A stretch of 64,000 nucleotides of DNA from Lysobacter enzymogenes (GCF_900106525.1 NZ_FNOG01000002.1:659563-723562), one strand, 5' to 3'; shown: positions 44,483-53,238, numbered from the stretch's first letter. Numbers and translations are program-made. Notes: generated by a model not told the origin, from the letters alone.

Positions 44483-45837
44483 GGCGATGCCGAGACGCGT
44501 GCAGTTGCGGCATTGCGCGACTTGGGCATAAGCAGCGCCCCATACACCTGGATAACTTCCCGAGCGTGACGCTGTAAAAGTGCCGTCACGTCTTCAGCGT
44601 TTAGGTCCTCCATGTCCGACAAACGCCGATGATCTTCGAGCCTTTGCTTGAGGCGAGGATCACCAACCATCCAGGCTCGAGCGTCTTCCAAGTAACCGCG
44701 AAAGTAGTCGTCCTTCAACGGATCAGCCAACGTCATTAGGTCCGTTTTATACCCCGTCCGATCGTCATCGATCCCTGCGGCGAAGAATGCCTGCCGCCTC
44801 TCGATGCAAGCCGGACACTCACCGCAATGGGAGGTCACCGGCACGCGCAGTGACGAATGCACGCAGGAGAGCGACTGTTCAACCCAAGGCACCAGCTTGG
44901 GTTCCTGAGCAATTTCACGGACCATGGAAGCCTTCGTTGACCACAAGAAGGGCAAGCCGAACACCAGGTCGTGTTCCAGCGATTCGGATGCCAACTCGGT
45001 CATTTTAGCAAGGAAGCTCGGATGAGCGCCGCGAGTGGACAGCCCATTGCTTCCCGCACCGGCGACCAAGGGCAGATTGATGGCGCCGGGGCCGTTTTCG
45101 TAGAGATCGATGTCGTGGATGCCCCAGGCCGCAGCGACCAACGCCGCGGCGGTGCAAAACAGAAAGCCTCGCACGCGCTGGGTGGTTTCCTGCTCTTTAA
45201 GTTCCTTCGCGTTGTCGAGATGGACGATGAAGGACGCTTGGAACAACGTCGACGCTTGAGGCAGGGTCAAGCGCAACCGGCGAAGCTGCCGAATACAACG
45301 GGGGCGGATCGTGGATTGATGCCCCACCGTGAGCAGCAGGATGTTGCGTTGACCACGGAGCAGTTGGCATCCGAGGCCTGCAGCGGAGTCCAACCCACCA
45401 CTGTAGAGCGCCAGACGTTGAGGGCGCTCGGCATTGGACAGTTCAAGGGTCTTTTGCACCCGCGCGAAGGACGACCTGTCGTGCGAGGCAAAGGACAGGA
45501 GCCAGACGTCACTGGTCAGGAAGTAGAGGAGATCGGCCAGCCGATCTTTGGCTCCGCCTTCCCAGTAGGAAATATCCGCCACGTGGAAACAAACTTTAAA
45601 GGTTCTGCCTCCGAACTCATTTTTAGCCTGGGTCTTGCGCCGCCGCACCACCCGATCCAGCGCGTATGCACCTGCTGCGATGCTCAGCAGATCGATCGCT
45701 CGGTCACTGGACTGCCCCACCAGATTCCCGATCAACGCCTGCGCGCTGATACGCAGCCGTTGGCTCACCGCTCCGGATAATTTGACCGACCCCGCTTCGT
45801 AGTGAACGTGTACGGTGTCGTCTCTTTCACGAAGCAT
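44479..45837 (-). CDS. QueC-like ATP-dependent protein
   Basis: The 452-residue protein starts at the ATG at 45837 (MLRERDDTVHVHYEAG). It has an N-terminal domain of about 135 residues not found in ordinary QueC, then the PP-loop RLALYSGGLDSAAGLG (SGGLDS at 146-151), ENGPGAINLPLV, STRGAHPSFLAKM and a zinc site with Cys325, Cys338, Cys341 and Cys344 (HCGECPACIERRQAFF). QueC makes 7-cyano-7-deazaguanine; the extended, QatC-like forms occur in anti-phage operons where they may modify protein or nucleotide. About 100 residues follow the zinc site. No other queuosine genes are near, which supports a non-housekeeping role. Confidence 0.82.
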   Translation of the reverse strand: MLRERDDTVHVHYEAGSVKLSGAVSQRLRISAQALIGNLVGQSSDRAIDLLSIAAGAYALDRVVRRRKTQAKNEFGGRTFKVCFHVADISYWEGGAKDRLADLLYFLTSDVWLLSFASHDRSSFARVQKTLELSNAERPQRLALYSGGLDSAAGLGCQLLRGQRNILLLTVGHQSTIRPRCIRQLRRLRLTLPQASTLFQASFIVHLDNAKELKEQETTQRVRGFLFCTAAALVAAAWGIHDIDLYENGPGAINLPLVAGAGSNGLSTRGAHPSFLAKMTELASESLEHDLVFGLPFLWSTKASMVREIAQEPKLVPWVEQSLSCVHSSLRVPVTSHCGECPACIERRQAFFAAGIDDDRTGYKTDLMTLADPLKDDYFRGYLEDARAWMVGDPRLKQRLEDHRRLSDMEDLNAEDVTALLQRHAREVIQVYGALLMPKSRNAATARVSASP

Positions 45838-46426
45838 GACGACCTCCCGGCGGCTTGGCCGCGACCGAGAACCCCAGCAGTTGCTTCGCGGACATGCGAG
45901 GCTTCGGGGAAGTGCGCGGTTTGAATGCCTTGATTGCGCTTCCCCGCAAGGACGCCTCGATCGAGGCACGCAGATCCCCTTCGTAAACCGCAAACCGCTC
46001 AGCCACCCGGGCCACGAGCGCGTCACGCGTGGCCTGGTCGCGGTAGTGCTCTTGCTTGCTTGCACGCAACGCGAACTGATCCACCAACCGCTCAAGAATA
46101 CGCCGAGTGACAACTGCAGCAACTTCACCAGGCGCGGCGCTGCGAGTTAGCTTGAGCGCGTCCCGAACATAAGTCGCAAGACTGCGTTCGGTGAAAGCGG
46201 CCAGCACGGCCTGGGCCTGGGCGTGAGAATTCAACGCCGGCTCAAGAAGCAGCATCAAAGGGGGTGACTTGCGCAACACGCCAGGGATCTTCCTGCACAT
46301 CCCCTCCATGTCCCCCTCGGCAGCGGCCAAGAGATCGTCCGGTCCGCAGGTGGGGTCTTTCAGCGCTCTACGTAGCCGACGCCACTGCGTGTGGTGCCCA
46401 AGATCGATGTACTCGTTCTCTGCCAT
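45827..46426 (-). CDS. Unknown helical protein, first gene of the operon
   Basis: The 199-residue protein has a perfect AGGAGG five bases before its ATG at 46426. It is almost wholly alpha-helical by composition (QWRRLRRALKDPTCGPDDLL, ATYVRDALKLTRSAAPGEVA) and ends in a basic tail with FKPRTSPKPRMSAKQLLGFS. It overlaps the QueC-like gene by 11 bases. No motif is recognised; it might take the place of the unknown second gene in Qat-like operons, but I see no sequence support for that. Confidence 0.7.
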   Translation of the reverse strand: MAENEYIDLGHHTQWRRLRRALKDPTCGPDDLLAAAEGDMEGMCRKIPGVLRKSPPLMLLLEPALNSHAQAQAVLAAFTERSLATYVRDALKLTRSAAPGEVAAVVTRRILERLVDQFALRASKQEHYRDQATRDALVARVAERFAVYEGDLRASIEASLRGSAIKAFKPRTSPKPRMSAKQLLGFSVAAKPPGGRHAS

Positions 46427-46472
46427 GGAGCCTCCTGTTGAACATAGGCTGCTCCGACTCCGTCAAAATGTC

Positions 46473-46506
46473 AAATCAATAAACTATTAATTTGTAAATA
46501 TGTAAA
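46473..46506 (-). promoter_or_regulatory. Promoter and operator of the four-gene operon
   Basis: On the minus strand TTTACA (46506-46501) and TTTATT (46483-46478), spaced 17, form a promoter. An imperfect inverted repeat AAATTAAT-AGTTT-ATTGATTT (46493-46473) covers the -10 box. It is a natural binding site for the XRE domain encoded in the operon. The surrounding 46440-46560 is the most AT-rich stretch in the window. Confidence 0.5.
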
Positions 46507-46519
46507 ATAAATAACGTAA

Positions 46520-47030
46520 CTCATTGTTTTATTTGATAGAGAGTGCGAACAAGCCTGGTGTACTTCGCTCAATTTCTTCAATGAAGGTCTCGGAATAGGC
46601 TGAGCTAGACCGCAATCCCGCTTTAAAAACCGTTGGGTTTAGAGCGGGGCAGTCTTACCCGTCACCCTCGGCCCTGTGGTGGGCCATGCGAAGTCACCGG
46701 CCGTCGCCGTAGCGGACTCAGCAGCAACACGCGACTGCCACCAAGCGACCGGTCCTGCATCAGGACGATCAGTTCGGGCAGAGTCTTCTCCGTCACCGCC
46801 TCGGCAAGTGCGTTGGCCAGAGCATCCTTCGCCCCCATTACCTCGACTCGGTGTCGCCCAGCGCGATCAGCCAAGCCCCTCCGGAGCCTTTCGGTACTCC
46901 GCCTCAAGGATCGACCACGCGCCGCTGACAGCCGGATGAGAGATTGCCAGCGCGTTGGCAAGCCCCAACTTGATCACGTCCGAGTAGGACCGAACCAGAT
47001 GCTTCAACAGCACGAGAATGATGTGCGGGT
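46520..47030. other. Decayed sequence without an intact gene
   Basis: A minus-strand frame at 46662-46961 gives a protein-like end (NALAEAVTEKTLPELIVLMQ, GGSRVLLLSPLRRR) but its upstream part is broken. I read it as the remnant of a lost island gene and do not recognise it. Confidence 0.4.
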
Positions 47031-47034
47031 GCGC

Positions 47035-47226
47035 GGCGTGAGCCAACGCGAGGTCGGGATGCGCATGGGTCTCGATAAGGACGCGGCGTCGGCGCGGATC
47101 AGCCGATAGAAGGCCAGGCGATGACCATCAACCTGGAAGCCCTGTTTAAGCTCGCCGAGACGCTGCAGGTACCGCCAGCGTACCTACTCGCCACCACGCC
47201 GGCGATGACTGAAACGCCAAGAACCC
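47035..47226 (+). pseudogene. Frameshifted XRE-family regulator fragment
   Basis: SQREVGMRMGLDKDAASARI is followed, after a frameshift at the TAG at 47107-47109, by TINLEALFKLAETLQVPPAY. Joined, these give a helix-turn-helix of the XRE type. Start and end of the gene are lost. Confidence 0.6.
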
Positions 47227-47701
47227 CACATCCAGAACCGGCTGTGCCAGCGGTACGAAGCGACGCGACTGCGCGTTCTTGATCTTCTGTCCTGGGAAAC
47301 GACGGTTGACATGGAAGCCGGGCACACCGTCCACGGTCTAGATGTCGTCGACGTAGAGCTGCGCCACCTCGGTGACGCGGGCACCGCTGTAGAGCCCGAG
47401 GATCGGCGCCCGATAGCGGTGCGGATACTTCTTGGCCCACGGCCGGTAGGCCGATGGCCCGAAGATGGCTTGCAACTCCGCCGTGGTGAACGACCGCCCG
47501 GTCTCGACTTTGGCGCTCGCCGCGTGGGCACTCACCTTCATCGTCTCGATGACGTCCAAGGTGTCCTGGCGCCCCTAGGTCGTGACCGTGCCGAAATCCA
47601 CGCCGCCGATGCGAACCCCGGTCGCCGTCCACTCACGCAGCGTGCCGTCGGCCACCGCCCGCCGGGCGCTCTCTATGAGCTTCTTCGGATCAAATCCGGC
47701 T
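47146..47701 (-). pseudogene. Dead tyrosine-type integrase
   Basis: One minus-strand frame carries recognisable integrase text, RAPILGLYSGARVTEVAQLY and VNRRFPGQKIKNAQSRRFVP, around the catalytic Arg. It is interrupted by in-frame TAG codons at 47338-47340 and 47575-47577 and lacks the HxxR and Tyr motifs. It lies about 330 bases from a tRNA-Gly gene, the usual position of an island integrase. Confidence 0.8.
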
Positions 47702-47710
47702 ATGCCCTCT

Positions 47711-48028
47711 CCCCCCTATCCTTAGGCGGTCGAACACGGCCGAGAGTCCCACAGCCTAGCGGGCCGCGGACAAGCGGGCAGCATCCCCGCGTAGGCCGCC
47801 CATCGAACGCACGACGAAACACAAGCCGATTCTGAAACGCAAGCCCTCGGGCATCCGAAAACGGACGTAAAGCCCGGCGGGTCGGGATAGGAAATAGGGC
47901 TTCGGCACGAAACGATACCTACGACGCCTCGTGGAAGGCAGCGCGATCGGAATCGAGGGTCCGCGGGAGCCTTTGCAAGTCAGCGCATTACGCGCGGCAA
48001 AGGTCGAGAAAGGAGCGGGTGGACGAGA
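47711..48028. other. Gap between integrase remnant and tRNA
   Basis: No gene is supported. GGAGCGGGTGGACGAGATGG next to the tRNA 3' end contains the ten-base GGAGCGGGTG twice (48012-48021 and 48030-48039), possibly a scar of integration. Confidence 0.35.
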
Positions 48029-48102
48029 TGGAGCGGGTGATGGGAATCGAACCCACGCTAGCAGCTTGGGAAGCTGCAGTTCTACCATTGAACTACACCC
48101 GC
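48029..48102 (-). tRNA. tRNA-Gly (anticodon CCC)
   Basis: The minus strand folds into a full cloverleaf: acceptor GCGGGTG/CACCCGC, D-arm GTTC-GAAC, anticodon arm GCAGC-TTCCCAA-GCTGC with anticodon CCC, T-arm with GGGTTCGATTCCC, and encoded CCA at 48031-48029. It reads codon GGG. It sits at the edge of the accessory region and is the probable attachment site of the dead integrase. Confidence 0.95.
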
Positions 48103-48173
48103 GTCGGGTCGAAGTCTATGACGCGGCGACGCGGGAGGCAAATCGGACTGAGGGGGTCGCCTGGGTCGACCGG

Positions 48174-48244
48174 AAAGCGTCGGGCCTGAAGGCCCGCCAA
48201 CCAGCAGCGTCTTCTTGTGCGAGGGCCTTCAGGCCCGACGCTTT
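48174..48244. repeat. Palindromic repeat, variant of family A
   Basis: AAAGCGTCGGGCCTGAAGGC and its inverse GCCTTCAGGCCCGACGCTTT flank a spacer of about 23 bases. The core GCGTCGGG..CTGAAG is shared with family A. Confidence 0.8.
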
Positions 48245-48269
48245 CGTATCCGCATCCCCGAGAAACCGG

Positions 48270-48304
48270 CGCAAAAAGAAACCGGGCCAAACGGCCCGGT
48301 TTCC
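48270..48304 (-). terminator. Terminator of the autotransporter gene
   Basis: AAACCGGGCC and GGCCCGGTTT form a 10-bp stem with a four-base loop; on the minus strand TTTCTTTTT follows. It lies about 50 bases after the stop. Confidence 0.85.
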
Positions 48305-48354
48305 CATCGCTTCAAGATCGAACGCCGGCGGCCGCGAAGGCCGCCGCGCCGGGG

Positions 48355-50169
48355 TCAGAAACCGCCGCCGACCTGGGCGAACACCGTGGTGTTGTTGCCG
48401 CCGTCCTGGTTGAAGGTGACGCTGGCGCCGAGGTTGGCGTCCAGGCCGAACAGCTTGGTCCGCGCGCCGAACAGGAAGGTGCCGTAGTCCTGGTCGAATT
48501 CGCGGTTCTTGACCGAGTACCAGCCCAGGTTGCCGACGGTCTGCAGACGCGCGCGGGCGTCCTTCGGCGCGTCTTCGAACTCGCGGTCCATGGTCAGGCG
48601 CGCGTAGGGGCGGAAGCTCTCGCTGTAGGTGTAGTTGACCTGGTAGCCGACGCTGCCGATCAGCGAGTCGAAGGTCTGGTCCGGGTAGGCCAGCGAGGTC
48701 GACAGGGTCGGATCGCTTTCCTTGAAGCCGTCGATGTCGATGCGCTGGGCGACCACGCCGATCACCGGGCCGTGGCGCAGCGCGTCGCCGAACTCGTAAC
48801 CGGCGTTGAGCGCGGCGGTGACGTTCTTGCCGTCGGCCGAGCCGCTGTGGGTGCGGGTGGCCGGGCCGAGGTTGACCTTGCGGTCGATGTCGTAGTCCAG
48901 CTTGGTGTAGCTCAGCTGGCCGTTGACCCAGGCGCGCTCGCCGTACCAGCCGACGAAGCCGCCGATGCTGGTGTCCTTCTGGTCGAAGCTGCCGTTGCGC
49001 AGGCCGAAGTCCTGCTTCTGCTGGCCGTAGCCGAGGAAGGCGCCGAACACCAGGTTGCCGCGGGTCCAGTCGACGCCGCCGGTCAGCGCCGGGCCGGCGC
49101 CGTCGTACACATCGCCGTGGCCGTAGCGCTGGAAGTCGCCGCGCAGGCTGCTCCACCAACGCATGCCGTCGCCGTCGCCGCGTTCGGCGTGGCCGGCGAC
49201 CTGCTCGGCGCGGGCGCGGCCGGTCATCGAGGCCGAGTTCGGCAGCAGGGCGATGAAGCGCGGGGCTTCCAGCACCGAGACCGCGTAGTCGGCCAGGATC
49301 TGATGGGCCTTGGACGAGGGATGCACGCCGTCGGCGAAAGCGTAGGAATTCGGCGCGTCCGGCGCGGCGTAGGTGAGCGGGCTGCAGGTCACCGAGGAGG
49401 CGGTGATCTGCGGGTTGCAGCCGGTGCCGGTGACGTTGCTGATGCCGAACGGCGCGGGGTTGTTCACCACTTCGCGGATCAGGTTGAAGGTGTCCAGCGG
49501 GATCACCCGCAGACCGGCCGAGGCGATGCCGTTGTAGAGCGCGTTGTTGTAGGTGGTGGCGAGCTGGGTGCCGGCCGCCATCTGCGCCGCGCCGCCGGCG
49601 CGGAACTGCGGGGTCGAGCCCAGGTCGGGGATGTTCGGCACCAGGATGTATTCGGCGCCGGCGTTGCGCAGCGCGCCGATCACGCCGATCTGCGCGGTCA
49701 CCGCGCCGCCGATGGTGGCCTGCGCCGGCGCGCCGCCGGCGACGGCGAACAGGTCGTTGGCGCCGCCCCACACGGTGTACAGCGCGTTGGGATCGGCGCG
49801 GCCGCCGTGGGCGGCGAGGTACTTGCTGGTCTGGGTGGCCAGCGAGTCGATCGGGCCGAGCGCGCCGGCGGTGTTGGTGCCGGTGCGCGCGCCGCCGACG
49901 GCGTAGTTGGTGCCGCCCTGGTTGTCGCTGTTGGCGTTGGTGCCGTAGTAGTCGGCCAGCCATTCCGACCAGACCAGGCCCGGGTTGGTGGTGAAGCGGC
50001 CGATCAGCGCGCCGTTGGGGCCGACCGCCTGGATCAGGGCCGGGCGGAAGTGGCCGGAATCGGAGAGGCTGTCGCCGATGAAGACGGTCTGCGAATAGGG
50101 GCCGCCGGCGAAGGCCGGAGCGGCGGCCAGCGCCAGGGCGGCAGCCAGCGCGGTACGAGCGGTTTTCAT
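48355..50169 (-). CDS. GDSL-esterase autotransporter (EstA/EstP type)
   Basis: The 604-residue protein from the ATG at 50169 has a signal peptide (to APAFAGG), a GDSL lipase/esterase passenger of about 310 residues and a C-terminal beta-barrel of about 280 residues ending in the aromatic VFAQVGGGF. Catalytic blocks are FIGDSLSDSG (Ser), GGTNYAVGGA (Gly), VWGGANDLF (Asn) and the Asp-His pair in FADGVHPSSKAH. It would be displayed on the outer membrane and cleave short-chain esters or lipids, like EstA of pseudomonads. Single gene with its own terminator. Confidence 0.95.
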   Translation of the reverse strand: MKTARTALAAALALAAAPAFAGGPYSQTVFIGDSLSDSGHFRPALIQAVGPNGALIGRFTTNPGLVWSEWLADYYGTNANSDNQGGTNYAVGGARTGTNTAGALGPIDSLATQTSKYLAAHGGRADPNALYTVWGGANDLFAVAGGAPAQATIGGAVTAQIGVIGALRNAGAEYILVPNIPDLGSTPQFRAGGAAQMAAGTQLATTYNNALYNGIASAGLRVIPLDTFNLIREVVNNPAPFGISNVTGTGCNPQITASSVTCSPLTYAAPDAPNSYAFADGVHPSSKAHQILADYAVSVLEAPRFIALLPNSASMTGRARAEQVAGHAERGDGDGMRWWSSLRGDFQRYGHGDVYDGAGPALTGGVDWTRGNLVFGAFLGYGQQKQDFGLRNGSFDQKDTSIGGFVGWYGERAWVNGQLSYTKLDYDIDRKVNLGPATRTHSGSADGKNVTAALNAGYEFGDALRHGPVIGVVAQRIDIDGFKESDPTLSTSLAYPDQTFDSLIGSVGYQVNYTYSESFRPYARLTMDREFEDAPKDARARLQTVGNLGWYSVKNREFDQDYGTFLFGARTKLFGLDANLGASVTFNQDGGNNTTVFAQVGGGF

Positions 50170-50636
50170 CAATGCGATTCCTTGCTTCTTGGTGGGGCTT
50201 GCGGTGGCGGCGCCCGCGGCCCGGAACGGGCGGCGCGGACGCCGGTTAGGCGTGCTTCCGACGGCATGGCTGCGCATACGGCGGCGCATGGCGAGGGATG
50301 GCGCGAATCGAAACACGGGGGCGACGAGGCTGGCAAGGCGCAGCGCGGCAAAGCCGCGGGCGCGCGCCCGGCCCCCGGCGGCGGATTATGCCCCCGACCG
50401 GGCGTGGCTTACCGGGGCCGGAGGTCACGGGCCCAGCATGACGCCACGCCGCCGGATCGAGCGGCGGCTGGGCTTGTTGCCGCGCTTGGCGAATTCGCGG
50501 GTCGCGCAGCGGGCGCTTGCGCCGGCGCGGAGGTGGCCGAAGCCATGCCCCGCAAGGCCCGGCGCTGACCGCGTTGCCGCCGCGCGCGCCGCGGCCGCGG
50601 CTGGCCGCGCTGCGCGGCAGCGGTGACAATGCCGGC
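50170..50636. other. Divergent gap before thiS
   Basis: No gene, and no TPP-riboswitch motif, is seen. GACAAT (50625-50630) lies seven bases before the thiS start and could be the -10 of a leaderless or very short-leader message. Confidence 0.45.
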
Positions 50637-50837
50637 ATGAACATCCTGCTCAATGGCGAGGCGCGCGCCCTGACCGCGCCGGTCACCGTCGACCAACTGC
50701 TCGCCGCCGAAGGCCTGGGCGAGCGTCGGGTCGCGGTGGAGATCAACGGCGAGATCGTGCCACGCGGCCGGCATGCGCTGACGGCGCTGACCGAGGGCGA
50801 CAAGGTCGAGATCGTGCATGCGCTGGGCGGCGGCTGA
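50637..50837 (+). CDS. thiS: Sulfur carrier protein ThiS
   Basis: The 66-residue ubiquitin-fold protein [20 protein letters not shown] ends in ALGGG, whose terminal glycine becomes the thiocarboxylate that donates sulfur to the thiazole ring of thiamine. [12 protein letters not shown] is the typical central strand. It normally precedes thiG directly; here thiG is 6.8 kb away. Confidence 0.95.
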   Translation: MNILLNGEARALTAPVTVDQLLAAEGLGERRVAVEINGEIVPRGRHALTALTEGDKVEIVHALGGG

Positions 50838-50847
50838 AGCCGTCGCG

Positions 50848-51184
50848 CCTTTCCGACCGCCGCGCGGCTTCGTTGGCTACCTGTAGGAGCGGCGCAAGCC
50901 GCGACTGCGAACTGCCGGCAGCGATGAAACTTTCGACGTAGTCGTTTTGCCGCGGTCGCGGCTCGCGCCGCTCCTACAGGGGCTTTGGCTGGCTCAGTCG
51001 CGAGTGCGGGTTGGTGCATTGGGTGAAACCGCGCCTTTCCGACCACAGCGCTGCTTCGTTCCCTACCTGTAGGAGCGGCGCAAGCCGCGACCGCGAACCT
51101 CGGACTGCGGCGAAGCTTTCGACGTAGCGGTTTTGGCACGGTCGCGGCTTGCGCCGCTCCTACAGGGGCTTCGGTGGGTTCGTT
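50848..51184. repeat. Tandem duplication carrying family B palindromes
   Basis: Two copies of an about 150-base unit (50848-50998 and 51034-51184, offset 186 bases) begin CGCGCCTTTCCGACC, contain the forward unit CTGTAGGAGCGGCGCAAGCC, share TTTCGACGTAG and end with the reverse unit GCGCCGCTCCTACAGGGGCT. Nothing else is seen between thiS and the next gene. Confidence 0.85.
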
Positions 51185-51246
51185 TCAGGCGGCGACGCGC
51201 ACCGCGTTTGCTGCGACCCGACTTCGATGCCCCTGCCCGCCCGGCT

Positions 51247-52863
51247 TCAACGCCAGTTGAAGTAAACCGGATTCCCCACCAGCGCCAACCGCCCCAGCGC
51301 GTCGCGCACATCGATGCGCAGCCAATGGCGCCGGCCGTCGCTGGGCCAGTCGAAGTCGAACGACTGCTGCGCGGCGCTCACTTGCGGCTGCGCGATCAGC
51401 CCTACCTTGACGCCATCGAGCGTCGCTTCGATCCGGCCGCCGGCGAGGTTGCGCACCTGCACGCGCACGCTCGCGCGCTGGCCCGCGGGGACCTTCAGTT
51501 CGCCGCCCATCACGGCCGCGTCCGTGCTGTACCGAACCTGCAATTCCAGCAATCGGTCGCGGCTGCCGAAGGTATCGACGAAGACATTGCCCGCGCGCAA
51601 TCCCTCCAGGATCCCGACCTGCGACAGCTCGCGCGCATGCACTACCGTGGTCGGCCGGCCGATGCGGCTGGGGCCGAACGGCTCCTCGGCCGCGGTCGGC
51701 GCGTCGTGGTTGTCGCTGCCGCCGACGCCGGTGAGGCGGTGGCCGGCGTCGAGTTCGCGCTGCCAGAACGCGATGCCCGAACCCGGCGTGTCGGCGTCGC
51801 CGCCGTTGACCGCCTCGACCATGCTCACCAGGTTCATGTCGGCGGCCGGATGCGGGGTCCAGCCGCAGCCCATGCAGCGCTCGTCCGAAGGGCGGATCGG
51901 ATGGTTGATCGACACCGGCAGGCCGCGGCGGCGCAGTTCGCCCAGCACCGCGTTCCAGTCCGGCACCGCGGCGCTGCCGACGCGGAAATCCACCGGCGCG
52001 CGCACGCCGAATACGTTGGCGTGGCCCTGGAAGGTGGTGATCTCCATGCCCGGAATCAGCAGCAGGCGGTCGAAATGCGGCTGCAGTTCGCGCAACGCCG
52101 GCAGGTGCGAGACGGTGTTGTGTTCGGTCACCGCGACGAAGTCGAGGCCGGCTTCGCTCGCCGCTTTCGCGGTGAGGAACAACGGGCACGGCGTGCGCGC
52201 GCCGCTTTGCGCGGCGCAGTTGCCGTCGCTGTGGGCGCTGTGCATGTGCAGGTCGCCGCGGTACCAGCCCGCTTCGTTGCGCAGCGGTTCGGCGTCTTGT
52301 TGCGGCACCGCGTCGGCTTGCGCAGCCGGGGTGAGGCGGATGCGCGCGGTGTAGGCGGCGTCGCGGCCGGCGCGGATGTTGGGGATGCCGAGCAGCAGCT
52401 TCCAGGTCCCGGGCGTCAGCGCGCCGGGCGAGTAAGACGCGGTGGCGTCGGCGGCGGCGACGGTGAAGCGGCGCTTGTTGCCCCCGCTCCAGCCGCGAAA
52501 GCCGTCGCGGCCGAGAAAGTCGCCGGGGCCGATCAGGCCCAGATCGATGGTGGTCTTGTCGCTGCGGTCGTAGTCGAACTCGACTTCAATGCGGGCGGTG
52601 CCGGGTGGAACCTGGAACCGGAGTTCGCGGTAGGTTTGGTTGTCGGCGCCGGTGATGCGGCCTTGCAGGAGGAGGTCGGTGGCGTTGGTCGTGCCGGGGT
52701 TGGCTGTGGCGGATCGCGCTTGCGTCGCGTCGTTCGCCGGATCGAGCGATTGCGCGGACACGGACGTGCCGATGCATGACGCGGCCAGCGCGGATGCGAG
52801 CGCGCAAGCCCGCACGAGCCGATGTGTCGCCCTCCCCCAGCAGCCCAACAACCCGCGCCCCAT
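51247..52863 (-). CDS. Secreted CehA/McbA-type PHP metallohydrolase
   Basis: The 538-residue protein from the ATG at 52863 has a signal peptide ending at GTSVSAQ, an N-terminal beta-sandwich domain (YRELRFQVPPGTARIEVEFD, about residues 60-185) and a PHP-type hydrolase with the metal motifs YRGDLHMHSAHSDG, VAVTEHNT and SINHPIRP, closing with GGSDNHDAP. CehA-type enzymes split phosphoesters or carbamates. The C-terminus is a further beta domain. The start lies seven bases from a family C repeat; the longer upstream frame runs through that repeat and is not real. Confidence 0.9.
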   Translation of the reverse strand: MGRGLLGCWGRATHRLVRACALASALAASCIGTSVSAQSLDPANDATQARSATANPGTTNATDLLLQGRITGADNQTYRELRFQVPPGTARIEVEFDYDRSDKTTIDLGLIGPGDFLGRDGFRGWSGGNKRRFTVAAADATASYSPGALTPGTWKLLLGIPNIRAGRDAAYTARIRLTPAAQADAVPQQDAEPLRNEAGWYRGDLHMHSAHSDGNCAAQSGARTPCPLFLTAKAASEAGLDFVAVTEHNTVSHLPALRELQPHFDRLLLIPGMEITTFQGHANVFGVRAPVDFRVGSAAVPDWNAVLGELRRRGLPVSINHPIRPSDERCMGCGWTPHPAADMNLVSMVEAVNGGDADTPGSGIAFWQRELDAGHRLTGVGGSDNHDAPTAAEEPFGPSRIGRPTTVVHARELSQVGILEGLRAGNVFVDTFGSRDRLLELQVRYSTDAAVMGGELKVPAGQRASVRVQVRNLAGGRIEATLDGVKVGLIAQPQVSAAQQSFDFDWPSDGRRHWLRIDVRDALGRLALVGNPVYFNWR

Positions 52864-52869
52864 CACTCC

Positions 52870-53211
52870 GTCATTCCCGCGAAAGCGGGAATCCAGAGAC
52901 CTCAGGCGTTCTCGCACGAAAAGCCCTGGATTCCCGCGTTCGTGGGAATGACGGCTGGGGGGATGCGGGCTTGTCGGATAGTTCATTGGGTCGGCCAGTG
53001 TTCTCGCAGCGTGCAAGCTCAATCGTTCTGTTCGGGCGTGAGCCGAAGCGCTGGTCAGCCCAAGAAGCCGAACTGTCTGCGCTGCCCCACCCCGTCATTC
53101 CCGCGAAAGCGGGAATCCAGAGACCTCAGGCGTTCTCGCGCGAAAAGCCCTGGATTCCCGCGTTCGCGGGAATGACGGCTGGGGGGACGCGGGCTCTTCG
53201 GATAGTTCATC
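52870..53211. repeat. Duplicated family C repeat block
   Basis: Two nearly identical 118-base units (52870-52987 and 53094-53211) start with GTCATTCCCGCGAAAGCGGG and contain CTGGATTCCCGCGTTCG and GGGAATGACGGCTGGGGGGA. Each is itself an imperfect inverted repeat. They differ at only a few bases, so the duplication is recent. Confidence 0.9.
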
Positions 53212-53238
53212 GCTTCGGCCGGCACTCGCGCATCAGGT

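Noticed and set aside
42726-46426. Complete Qat (QatABCD) system
   Set aside because: Only a QueC-like gene is present. No ATPase (A) and no TatD nuclease (D) are in the neighbourhood, and the XRE-ImmA/IrrE and PIN genes are not part of Qat.
39013-48102. att direct repeat matching the tRNA-Gly 3' end on the left side of the island
   Set aside because: I looked for GGTTCGATTCCCATCACCCG and its inverse elsewhere in the window and found no second copy.
50400-50636. TPP riboswitch before thiS
   Set aside because: The conserved CUGAGA and ACCUGA blocks are absent.
50881-51166. CRISPR-like array
   Set aside because: The repeated units are inverted palindromes in a two-copy tandem duplication, without regular direct repeats, spacers or cas genes.
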